From assembly GCA_021495925.1 (NCBI GenBank), contig JAKEKT010000053.1, positions 1 to 64,000 of the forward strand: DNA of 64,000 bases, in the 5' to 3' direction. The notes beneath the pieces were generated by a model. It saw only the letters and a list, made by a program, of their open reading frames with translations. It ran no database searches and was not told the DNA's origin. The DNA is from Diplodia intermedia. Its lineage: Eukaryota > Ascomycota > Dothideomycetes > Botryosphaeriales > Botryosphaeriaceae. Made by a program: the position numbers and the translations under genes. Of this stretch, positions 56,514 through 64,000 are shown in pieces (positions within the stretch are counted from its first letter, which is position 1; every line of letters starts with the position of its first letter).

Positions 56514-57329
56514 CTACGTCGAAGCCTTCTCCGCATAGTCCGGATACTGCTCCGCCAAGACCCTCAGATCGCCGGTCGCGCCAATATTCGCGACCGGATT
56601 CATGCCCAGCCACTCGCGCATCTCGGGGCTCAACTCGTCCCTCACCTCCCTCGGCAGCTTCGCAGTCCAGTTGACCTGCTGCCTCATGAACGGCGCGGTG
56701 TAGTACGCAAACAGCAGCGCCCTGTCCTCATCCTCCGTCACATTCGCGCCGCTCGTATGCCACACGCGGCCGTCCATGAAGATGACATCCCCCGCCTTAG
56801 CCTCAAACGGCACCAGCAGCTCGGGTGCATTCGGCGGCACCTCGTCGCGCGTCTCCCACCTGTTCGAGCCGGGGATGTAGCGCGTCGCGCCGTTGGCGGC
56901 GGAGACGTCCGTCAGGCACCACACGGCGTTGAGCGCCCACACGTCGCGCCACGGCGGGGGGAACACGATGCTCATGTCCGAGTGCAGCGCCATGCTGCGC
57001 GCGCCCGGCCGCGCGATGTTGGCCGTGAAGTTCGAGATCAGGAAGTTGTCGCCCAGCACGGATTTGACCATGTCGATGGCCGTCGGGTGCGCGATCAGCT
57101 CCCGGAAGATGCTGTCCAGCTCGAGCAGGTAGAAGATGCGCACGTTGCTGGCGTTCGGGTCCAGCCACGGCAGGAACGTGTCGTCGCCCCGTGCGGACGC
57201 GGATTCTTTGGCGGCCCAGAGCCGTGCGAGCGCGGCGGAGGCGCCGGAGGGGCTGAGGACCGACGGGATGCGCACCCAGCCGTGCTCTTTGAGGTGGGCG
57301 CGGGCGGCTGCGGCTTCGTCGGCGTTCAT
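56514..57329 (-). CDS. Fe(II)/2-oxoglutarate dioxygenase, PhyH family
   Basis: Start ATG 57329 (MNADEAAAAR); 271 aa, no intron. MALHSDMSIVFPP carries His116-x-Asp118; GDVIFMDGRVWHTSGANVT carries the distal His191, completing the HxD...H iron triad. Arg203 in DEDRALLFAYY is placed to bind 2-oxoglutarate. Other PhyH landmarks are a helical N terminus (HLKEHGWVRIPSVLSPSG) and NAVWCLTDVSAANGATRYIP. The length is normal for small fungal PhyH-type enzymes, which include cluster oxygenases such as FtmOx1. It converges on the P450, the last gene that looks cluster-related, and no peroxisomal PTS1 is seen (C terminus KAST). Likely role: hydroxylation, desaturation or endoperoxide formation on the product. 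Confidence 0.85.
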   Translation of the reverse strand: MNADEAAAARAHLKEHGWVRIPSVLSPSGASAALARLWAAKESASARGDDTFLPWLDPNASNVRIFYLLELDSIFRELIAHPTAIDMVKSVLGDNFLISNFTANIARPGARSMALHSDMSIVFPPPWRDVWALNAVWCLTDVSAANGATRYIPGSNRWETRDEVPPNAPELLVPFEAKAGDVIFMDGRVWHTSGANVTEDEDRALLFAYYTAPFMRQQVNWTAKLPREVRDELSPEMREWLGMNPVANIGATGDLRVLAEQYPDYAEKAST

Positions 57330-58451
57330 GGCGGCGGTGGGCGGGATGAGGGGTTGTGCGTGGTTCTGGGGGCGGCTTTCGGAGCGGGGCTGGGAGGACG
57401 CGGTGTTGACGTTGTTTGCTCCCACTCCTCGTTTTTGTAGTGGAGGGGACACCCATGTCTCGCCAAACACACCTACCCCGCACTTTGGGCAGACGGCACG
57501 GGGAATAGCGTATCATTGGTTCGGAGTAACCGAGACTGAAAGCGGGTTTATCATTAGGCACAATGAGGACAGAGCAAGCGGCGTCCTGGATGGGCCGAGA
57601 AAGGACGGCGCGATCAGCGAAGATGGATGCTCGCGAAGGATAAGCGCATGGAGCTGGTCAAGATAGGTGACGGGAGCTGCGGCGTGCAAGTGGTCGACGT
57701 AGCATTGGAGTGGGGTAAAGTACTGGGAGAAGAACCTATAGAGCAGAAGGGCTGGTAGCGAAAGGTACATATTTGCGAAGATGGTCTACTGAAGCGGCGA
57801 CGGGCTCTCCAAACTTCGGGACGACGGTGGCTGGGGAGAAGATGTGGATGGAAGAGAACGTGGGGGCCGGAGTAGTAAGCAAAATGAACATGTTCTGGGT
57901 CGTGGCTTCTGGCGGATGAAGATATAAAGGCATCAGAAAAGCACAATCCGTTGTTAGTCCCTTAGCAATCACGGCTGGACGTTGTGACCAAATTCTGATC
58001 CTATGTTTCTCAGCTGTAGAGCTGGCATCGATGCTGCTAGTTTCCTGCACTGGACACTGCTGCGGGAAAGTCTTCACTGTTCTCTTGATCTTGCGGTAGT
58101 CACGGTGTAGGCTTTCGGACTCGGTGGGTGGATTTGGGTGGATGTGGCGGAAGGAGGATTTACTGGGTGGAACAGAACAGGGAGAGATTCCCAAATGGGC
58201 TAGAGGACCGAAGAAAAAAGGGTTAGCCCAACTTGTACAGGTGATTAAGTCATTGACATTCGGCATCGTAGAGCAACAATATCTGCGGAAGGGCTCGCTG
58301 AACGAGCAAACATACCGCAAAGAAAACGAACAAACACGGACAGAGAGAATCGCGTAAATCATCCAACAGGAGCCCACAGCAACACCACCACCCCGCGAGA
58401 ACGACCACCAAAGCAAGCAGTCCACACCAAACTCGCACGCTCCGCCGAGAC
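57330..58451. other. Gene-free stretch at the cluster edge
   Basis: About 1.1 kb. The first 300 bp should hold the dioxygenase promoter. The minus-strand frames at 57513-57770 and 57736-58425 have no motif and are not supported by splice signals. Confidence 0.4.
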
Positions 58452-59276
58452 CTACGAACCCAGACGCTCAAAATCCTGATACCAAAGCCTCAGCCCAGAC
58501 GCCAAGGCCACAACCTCCCACAGCTCCCCAAACGCGCCAGCCAAGCCACTCCCCAAGAAAGCAAACCTGAGCCCCTTCGTCGCGCTCAACGACGCATTGT
58601 GCGCGACGACGGCGACGACCTCGCCCCCGCCGCTCGCCACGCCGCGGCGCCCACCACCACCGCTCTCCTCAACAACGGGCGGCGCAGCACCTTCCGGACC
58701 ATCCAACCGCACCAACTTCCAGCCAAACGACAGCCCCCCGGCGCCGACCTCCTTCACATCCTCGCCGCGACTGGTGCGCCACTCAAACACCTCGCGCCGC
58801 CCGCCTCCGCCCTCACCGCCCCCGACATCGACCTCGAACCGCGCTGCCTCGCTCACCCGCCCCGTCTTCACGCCACGCACCCACACGATGACCGCATCGT
58901 CCCCGGGCACCTCGACCGAGAACTCGTTCCGGCACCCCTTGCTGTGGACGCGGGCCAGCGGGACGGCGGAGGAAGTGTCCGGCCCGGCCGCGTGCAGGGC
59001 CAGCGTCCGGCGCGAGCTGAAGAGGGTGCTGTGGATCTTGAGCGCGTGCGTGCGCGCGTCCCGGGTCGGCCCGAGGTGCACGGTGCTGGCGGACGTCCAG
59101 CTGAAGTAGCCGTTGATGGTGGGGGGGAGGGCTGAGGCGCGGTGCTGGTGGTGGGCGTCGGCTTCTTCTGCGTGTTGTGTTGCTGCTTCGTAGGGCGGGG
59201 GCGGGGGGAGGGATGGTGGCGTTTCCGGCGTTTGTTGGTGTTGTTGGAAGGGGGTCTTTTCTTTTTCGTAGTCCAT
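58452..59276 (-). CDS. Tubby/LURP-one-like C-terminal domain protein
   Basis: Start at 59276 (MDYEKEKTPF); 274 aa, no intron. A low-complexity N terminus (Gln/Pro-rich, PPPPPYEAA) could be a binding tail. The body has strand-rich segments: STVHLGPTRDARTHALKIHS, NEFSVEVPGDDAVIVWVRG, REVFEWRTSRG, FGWKLVRLD and EVVAVVAHNASLS. It ends TKGLRFAFLGSGLAGAFGEL and LRLWYQD, a hydrophobic central helix. The F-x-W-R-x-S ... G-W-x-L-V-R-L ... V-A-V-x-x-x-x-x-x-S-x-x-K-x-x-x-F-x-F-x-G pattern matches a fungal family with a tubby/LURP-like fold. The function is unknown. Strongly GC-rich sequence makes the opposite frames long, but those are shadows. Confidence 0.7.
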   Translation of the reverse strand: MDYEKEKTPFQQHQQTPETPPSLPPPPPYEAATQHAEEADAHHQHRASALPPTINGYFSWTSASTVHLGPTRDARTHALKIHSTLFSSRRTLALHAAGPDTSSAVPLARVHSKGCRNEFSVEVPGDDAVIVWVRGVKTGRVSEAARFEVDVGGGEGGGGRREVFEWRTSRGEDVKEVGAGGLSFGWKLVRLDGPEGAAPPVVEESGGGGRRGVASGGGEVVAVVAHNASLSATKGLRFAFLGSGLAGAFGELWEVVALASGLRLWYQDFERLGS

Positions 59277-59936
59277 TGTTGTCGGAGTGGGTTGTTCGTC
59301 GAGGTTTTTGTGGTGATTGTGCGGTTTGTGGCTGAGGGTGGGAGAGGGAGCGGGACGGGTTGTGGATGGGATATGTAGAGCTTTGTTATCTTGCACCGTG
59401 ACCATGGCCGGTATTTTAATTTCTGCTCCACACAGCACAGCCTCTGTGAGGCGTGCACGGTGCAACGTTACAGCTGAAGATTATACACGTATCTGGGGGT
59501 TTTTGCGGGGCTGTGTTGCCTAAGCCCTGGCGCTAACCACATTAGTTAAGTGCTCGAATGCCGATCGTTGTATAGGCATCCACGCTTATCGGATCTATTC
59601 TGCAGCAGCTGCGGTTACGGGACTCGAAAAAAAAGTCTACCACATACTTAGGCTAATCTTGAAATAGCAAGTGTACCTACGTATTTGCGTGCAAAATGCG
59701 GTAGACAGGCTGTCTCTTGCCGCTCTCTGCACAAAAAAAAGCCCCCCGAGAGGTTGTCGTATTTTTCGTTGCATGAAGCGCGACGTTGAACTGTGGATTG
59801 TTTATATGTGATAATATCGACTAAACATCGAATAAGTGAGGAGATATCAAGGTTCATCGGATGTGAAAGTGTATTTTTCAATCTAAAAAATGCCCATGCT
59901 CAACGCCATGTAAAGAGAGATTGGTACTGTCGTCTT
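59277..59936. other. Intergenic region
   Basis: About 660 bp. It holds the promoter of the 58452-59276 gene and the 3' region of the protease gene. The short frame at 59648-59881 has no motif. Confidence 0.45.
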
Positions 59937-60830
59937 CTAGTTGTCCGACGCGTCCTGGGGGAGTTTGAATTCCCTGTCGCACTTCTCCTCCAGATAGATG
60001 TGCATGGCGTAGTAAACGTAGGAATCTGCGTTCTCGATGGTCCTGTCAACGGGGTTCTTGGTGTTCTGCAGCACCTGGTCGTTGGATTGAAGCTTGAGGC
60101 AATTGTAAGCGCCGTAGACACCATCGCCGATCTGCTTGCCGACAGCTGCGGCGCCAACGAGCGGGAAGTGCATGACCTCGTGGAGGACGTTGGCGCTCTG
60201 GAGCTTACGGCCGATGTGGTCGGTGTCGATGTGGTCAGGCATGTTGGCGCAATCGTCCTTGAGGTACTGATCGGCGTAGTCCTTCAGGCTCAACCGGGTG
60301 AAGAACTTGTCGCAGTAGTGCATGCCGTGATGCTGGTTGTCACGCAGCTTGTAGTACGCGGTTCCAGTCTTTCCGTTGATGTTGACGTCGCAGAAATTCT
60401 GTTGGAAGTTCTTCATGAACCAATAGTCGTCTGGGTACACGGTGAGCTGCCCAAGCACGTCGGCGCCCTCATGGTCGTGGTTCTCTCCCACAAAGTTCTT
60501 GAGAACACTGCGTACTTGGTCGTAGTACTCGTCGTTGTCTGAAGGACCGAACCAGTCGTTGATCTTGCTCTTGTGCCTGTCCTTGTCCATCTTGTCGACC
60601 ACTACGTCAGCAATCTCAACAGCATCCTTCAATGCCTGCCTGAGGATCTCCTTGTGAGTGTCGTCCTGAATGCCATCGACGTTGTAGAGCGTGCGCTTGC
60701 TAAGGCTTGAGTCGACCGAATACAGCTTGCGAGCCTCAAGTGTCGGGTCCGGGGAGTTTCCGTAGGGTAGGGCCCCGGCAAACTGAGAAAGGGCGAGAAT
60801 GCTGATGGTCAACGCCTTGGTAAAACCCAT
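59937..60830 (-). CDS. Secreted HEXXH zinc metalloprotease, M35-like
   Basis: Start ATG 60830; 297 aa, no intron. MGFTKALTISILALSQFAGA is a signal peptide. LSKR at 43-46 is a Kex2-type site that could release a propeptide. NVLHEVMHFPLV contains HEVMH (217-221), the zinc-binding HEXXH of a metzincin/deuterolysin-type zincin with Glu218 as catalytic base. ENADSYVYYAMHIYLEEKC near the C terminus resembles the N-A-D-S-Y-x-x-Y/F-A segment of M35 enzymes, and paired cysteines (FCDVN, HYCDK, DDCAN, YNCLK, EKC) suggest disulfides. It would be an extracellular peptidase for nutrition or host interaction. The exact MEROPS family needs a profile search; the third zinc ligand is not obvious by eye. Confidence 0.75.
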   Translation of the reverse strand: MGFTKALTISILALSQFAGALPYGNSPDPTLEARKLYSVDSSLSKRTLYNVDGIQDDTHKEILRQALKDAVEIADVVVDKMDKDRHKSKINDWFGPSDNDEYYDQVRSVLKNFVGENHDHEGADVLGQLTVYPDDYWFMKNFQQNFCDVNINGKTGTAYYKLRDNQHHGMHYCDKFFTRLSLKDYADQYLKDDCANMPDHIDTDHIGRKLQSANVLHEVMHFPLVGAAAVGKQIGDGVYGAYNCLKLQSNDQVLQNTKNPVDRTIENADSYVYYAMHIYLEEKCDREFKLPQDASDN

Positions 60831-61275
60831 GGTTGGAAGTGCGGGAGTGTTTGTGTTTGAGAGTGCTTTTGTTCGAGAGTAGAAATGTGTGGATTGCCGA
60901 GTCTGGTTCTGCTCTGGGAGACAAGTCTGCGGGTTTTATGTTTGATGCTGAAGAGCACACATAGTACATTGAGCGGAGACCAGAAGTCCAAAATTGCATG
61001 TTGCATCGGTGTTGTCGCGTCCGACATGCTGGTGTTGGCAGCTGAGCGTGGCTCAGTCCGTCCGAAATGCTTGGGGCTGGATTGATCGGCTGGGCTGCGA
61101 AGCGACGGTCGGTGATGGACGGTCCCGCTCGGACCAAGCCGTGTTGTTGCTCCATGCGGAGTGCTGTGCTATTAACGGAGTCGCATGACGTCAGGCGACT
61201 CGGCCCCCACTGCTGTCCGCCTAAAAGACGTGCAAAGCCCGAGTCGGAGCTGCTGCAACCTCCAACCCCCCGACC

Positions 61276-62454
61276 ATGGTCGCAGTCAGCAACCCCCCAG
61301 AAGTGCCTCTCGCGCTCAAGCTCGAGCAAGGCCGTGACATTTTCCAGCTCAACAAGCTCGGCCTGCCGTGCTGGGGAGCACCCATTGAGATCACCACCTT
61401 CGACTCGGAGCGCACTGTCGTCTTTGCCTGCAACGCCCCCATCCACCACCTCTCAAAAACGGTGCCTTCAACCACCTACCATTTCCAGAAACTCGATTTC
61501 GTCGGCGCCCTGCGCTGCGGCCTCCTTGAGCTGGTTGACCAAGACACACAGGAATTGGTCCACCTTCCCCCTCACGAGGGCGAGGCAGCAGCGGACGAGC
61601 CTGTCGTAGGCCGTGTTGAGATTCCTCCTCGGGAAAACCCTCGAGATCGCCAGAAGAAGATTGCGCTCGCGCTGGATCACACCGCGCCGATCTGGAAGGA
61701 AGCATTGCAACCCAACAAGTCCTACAACTTGCGCTTCTCCGCCTCCGGTGGCGATGCGTGGTGCTACTACCCCGACGCTCCCGACCAGCGTTTCCCCATC
61801 CGGCGCGAGGCCGACGCGGTGCACTTCACCGTCTACGACGACCCGCTGCCGCCGACGTGCTCCGCCACCCTCACCGTCGAGCCAAGCGTCTGCCACCGGT
61901 CGGGCACGCCGCCATTCAAGTTCATCACCGAACTCACGCTCGACGCATCCGACGCCTTCGACGGCCCGGTCACCGTCAACCAGTACAACTCGCCCTTCGA
62001 CAGCGGCGACTTGAACGACGCCTGCGGCCTGACCAACAGCTGTGGCGGCCTGAACAGCGCCAGCCAGCTGGTCCGCTGCGTCGACGTCGAGACGGGGAAG
62101 GACGTCGAGTTCTCCATGCTCTATTTGTGCTGGGACGGCGACCCCCACCCCGACTTTCCCGAAGACAAGTTCTTTGTGGAGCTGTGGCCCGGGAGGCCGT
62201 GGCGGCACGAGTACACGTTGGAGAAGGAGAGCAATACCAATATCGGCGGCTTGGAGTGCTTGCACGCCGGCAAGAGGTATAAGGTTGACCTTGCCGTGGA
62301 ACGTCTCGGGCCGTGGATGTACGGTAGAAAGGAAGATCTCCTCAAGGGGACCACGCAGGAGAAGTTGGAAAGATGGAAGCCAGGTCCGAGAGGGACGCCC
62401 CGAATACCGATAAGGCAGGTAAATGGGCCGGTGGAGTTTGATGTTGTTGAATGA
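61276..62454 (+). CDS. Unknown fungal protein, 392 aa
   Basis: Start in CGACCATGGTC; one exon. No signal peptide, membrane segment or catalytic motif is seen. The sequence is strand-rich, with LALKLEQGRDIFQLNKLGLP, PIEITTFDSERTVVF, FKFITELTLDASDAFDGPVT and VNQYNSPFDS. Two segments, HEYTLEKESNTNIGGLECLH and GKRYKVDLAVERLGPWMYGR, suggest an immunoglobulin-like or jelly-roll fold. Gly/Cys clusters (CGLTNSCGGLNS) are unusual. Codon use and the good Kozak context support a real gene. It is separated from the protease by a divergent promoter of about 445 bp. I cannot assign a family. Confidence 0.75.
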   Translation: MVAVSNPPEVPLALKLEQGRDIFQLNKLGLPCWGAPIEITTFDSERTVVFACNAPIHHLSKTVPSTTYHFQKLDFVGALRCGLLELVDQDTQELVHLPPHEGEAAADEPVVGRVEIPPRENPRDRQKKIALALDHTAPIWKEALQPNKSYNLRFSASGGDAWCYYPDAPDQRFPIRREADAVHFTVYDDPLPPTCSATLTVEPSVCHRSGTPPFKFITELTLDASDAFDGPVTVNQYNSPFDSGDLNDACGLTNSCGGLNSASQLVRCVDVETGKDVEFSMLYLCWDGDPHPDFPEDKFFVELWPGRPWRHEYTLEKESNTNIGGLECLHAGKRYKVDLAVERLGPWMYGRKEDLLKGTTQEKLERWKPGPRGTPRIPIRQVNGPVEFDVVE

Positions 62455-63114
62455 GATCAATCGGAGTTGAAGTGTCCAGCGGGAGAGGAGAGTGGCAGAA
62501 GAGTAGCCCCATGAACAATTAGAGAGGGCGACAAATGTGAGAGTCAAATTGGCAACCACGCTGAGAGAATACGCAACCCTCAGTCAGCAACGCCATTTCC
62601 AGCGCTCATCCAACATGGCTGTGCTAAGCATGTTTGTTTCTCGCTTCTAGTGGTTGATGGTCCCCCCTGCCACCTGGTTCGATTTGGAAACTTTAACCTC
62701 TACGCCCGTGCCATTCGTCTTGATGCTGGTAATTGAGAGCTTCCTCACATCAACCAATCGACTGCAATTATGAAGCAACGTCCTCACGAGAACAAAAGCG
62801 CACCCCCAGTTCTAATTGGTGGCAACTTTTTCTCAAGTGCGTCATATGGCTCATCAACGGCTGTATTAATGTGATGCCAGCACTGCCAGTCCGGATGATG
62901 ACTATAAGCGGTTGATCGTCATGCTTAGACCACATGGGAAGAAATGGTAGTTTCACTGCACACGGCCATCTTGCCAGCAAAGAGAGGAATGGCAAAAGGC
63001 TAGTTTCTCTACGAGCGCGTTGTCAAAGCACTGTTCCGACCAATTTCCGTACCGCAACTAACACTCAGTAGAAGCCGGCCTCATGCGCGTCCTCATGTTC
63101 TCGGGCTAACGCAG
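62455..63114. other. Intergenic region where a tannase 5' part would be expected
   Basis: About 660 bp with no frame resembling the N-terminal part of a tannase. A branch-like GCTAAC and GCAG just before 63115 look like an acceptor, so the missing 5' exons have been lost or replaced. Confidence 0.5.
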
Positions 63115-63753
63115 ACGTACCTGACGGGGCAGCCCTTCGGTGCGGCCGACTGGTTCAAGTACGCCATCCACAACTCCAGCAGGTGTGACGCTTCCCCGCT
63201 CTCGCCGGCGGACTGGCGGCGGTCATCGCCCCCCAACCTCTGCGAAATCGACACGTGGGACGGCGATGTGTCGGCGTTCCGGGCCAAGGGCGGGAAGCCG
63301 CTGTCGTATCATGGTCTCGCGGACGGTACCATCTCGAGCAACAACTCGCCGCGCTACTACTAACACGTGTCCGAGACGATGGGGTTGCCGGCGGCGGAGT
63401 TAGACGCCTTTTACCGTCTCCTCCGTGTGTCGGGCATGGCGCATTGCGGCGGCGGCCCCGGTGCCGTGGCTATCGGCAACCGGGGCGGGAGCGTGGAGAG
63501 CCTCGATTCAAGGAAGAATGTGGTGATGGCTGTGGTGCGCTGGGTCGAGGAGGGGGTCCCGCCCGAGACGGTGACGGGCTCGGCGTGGGTCAATGGCAGC
63601 AGGGAGGAGGGCGTCGCGTTTATGAGGAGGCACTGCCCCTGGCCGTATAGGAATGTGTTCCAGGGTGGCGACGTTGGTGATGAGGACGCTTGGGAGTGTG
63701 ATGGGCCTGATAATAAACTGGTGCAAACAGTTTTTCCTCGTGGGATCAGGTAG
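63115..63753 (+). pseudogene. C-terminal remnant of a tannase/feruloyl-esterase-family gene
   Basis: After an acceptor-like CTAACGCAG the frame reads TYLTGQPFGAADWFKYAIHN, FRAKGGKPLSYHGLADGTIS, NSPRYY, then TAA at 63361, then HVSETMG, FYRLLRVSGMAHCGGGPGA and NVVMAVVRWVEEGVPPE. These are the C-terminal landmarks of the tannase family: G-G-K-x-x-x-Y-H-G-x-x-D, Y-Y-x-x-V, F-Y-R-x-x-x-V-x-G-M-x-H-C-x-G-G-P-G, and W-V-E-x-G-x-x-P. The catalytic Asp and His are present, but the Ser-containing N-terminal domain is absent and the stop interrupts the rest. A CAA-to-TAA change would explain it. Family members are secreted ester hydrolases acting on plant phenolics. Confidence 0.75.
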
Positions 63754-64000
63754 ATAGTTGTGGGCGATGCAATTTTATCTCCTCCATGCTTGCTTCCTGA
63801 GCACATCTCCCGGGGTGATGACGGATTTCGCGGATGCGTTCTGCTCGATTGCACGGCGGACTTACGGACTTCCCGCGCACCGCGGCCGGTTGCGCGACGC
63901 AAGTGCTCTCATCGAAGCAAGCACCCAATGTGCCTGACGAGATTTGGACGTCAAATGGCGGGATCGTCGGAAAACGTCGGAGCGTATGGTGGCGCGGCGC

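Noticed and set aside
57510..57540. TCGGAGTAACCGA upstream of the dioxygenase as a cluster-regulator site
   Set aside because: The half-sites are separated by seven bases between TCG and CGA, not five, so it does not fit the AflR/GliZ-type spacing.
57736..58425. 229-codon minus-strand frame as an extra cluster gene
   Set aside because: No motif or splice support, mixed composition, and it overlaps likely UTR and promoter sequence.
1..64000. CRISPR arrays, rRNA genes, bacterial operons
   Set aside because: None seen; intron-bearing monocistronic genes show a fungal nuclear genome.

Overview
The window is a gene-rich piece of a filamentous ascomycete (Pezizomycotina) nuclear genome. Genes are monocistronic and carry short introns of about 48 to 90 bases with GTRNGT donors, CTRAY-type branch sites and CAG/TAG acceptors. 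The families are typical of that group: 2EXR proteins, a rhodopsin-domain membrane protein, HET and STAND/TPR relics, an RNAi-type RdRP, AflR-type and Fungal_trans_2 regulators, and an NRPS. I cannot place the order with confidence. Exon boundaries were set by hand from splice consensus and reading phase. Layout, left to right. 0-4.3 kb: accessory material, namely a composite reading frame that starts like a CmcJ/AsaB-type oxidoreductase and ends in a coiled coil, and two broken STAND/TPR-like relics, one with an 11-residue repeat. 4.7-15 kb: ordinary genes (six-span membrane protein, 2EXR protein, rhodopsin-domain protein, four-span membrane protein, F-box protein, MYND protein). 15.4-17 kb: an AT-rich island that looks RIP-mutated, next to a broken DUF6604-like gene. 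17-29 kb: an 823-aa protein of unknown function, an aminoglycoside-phosphotransferase relic, an LRR protein, a HET-domain pseudogene whose five in-frame stops can each be explained by C-to-T change, a membrane protein and a second 2EXR protein. Two related hairpin repeats lie about 6.2 kb apart here. 29-37 kb: an RNA-dependent RNA polymerase gene with a probable one-base frameshift near codon 78, and a Fungal_trans_2 regulator. 37-42 kb: gene-poor, with a kinase relic, a MITE-like inverted repeat, and an unannotated four-exon gene for an 80-aa Cys/His-knuckle repeat protein. 42.2-57.3 kb: a compact biosynthetic cluster with an AflR-like Zn2Cys6 regulator, an O-methyltransferase, a GliP-architecture NRPS (A-T-C-A-T-C-T), a cytochrome P450 divergent from the NRPS, and an Fe(II)/2-oxoglutarate PhyH-type dioxygenase. 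58-64 kb: a tubby/LURP-like protein, a secreted HEXXH metalloprotease, an unknown 392-aa protein and the broken 3' end of a tannase-family gene. How the cluster should work: the terminal C domain of the NRPS carries SH-x3-D-x14-Y, the pattern I recall being reported for the dedicated diketopiperazine-cyclising C domain of GliP, and it is followed by a third carrier domain. I therefore infer a 2,5-diketopiperazine product, tailored by the P450, the dioxygenase and the methyltransferase. None of the gliotoxin-type sulfurisation genes (glutathione S-transferase, C-S lyase, dithiol oxidase) is visible, so a sulfur-free diketopiperazine is the simplest reading. Upstream regions of the cluster share a CCG-N5-CGA element.
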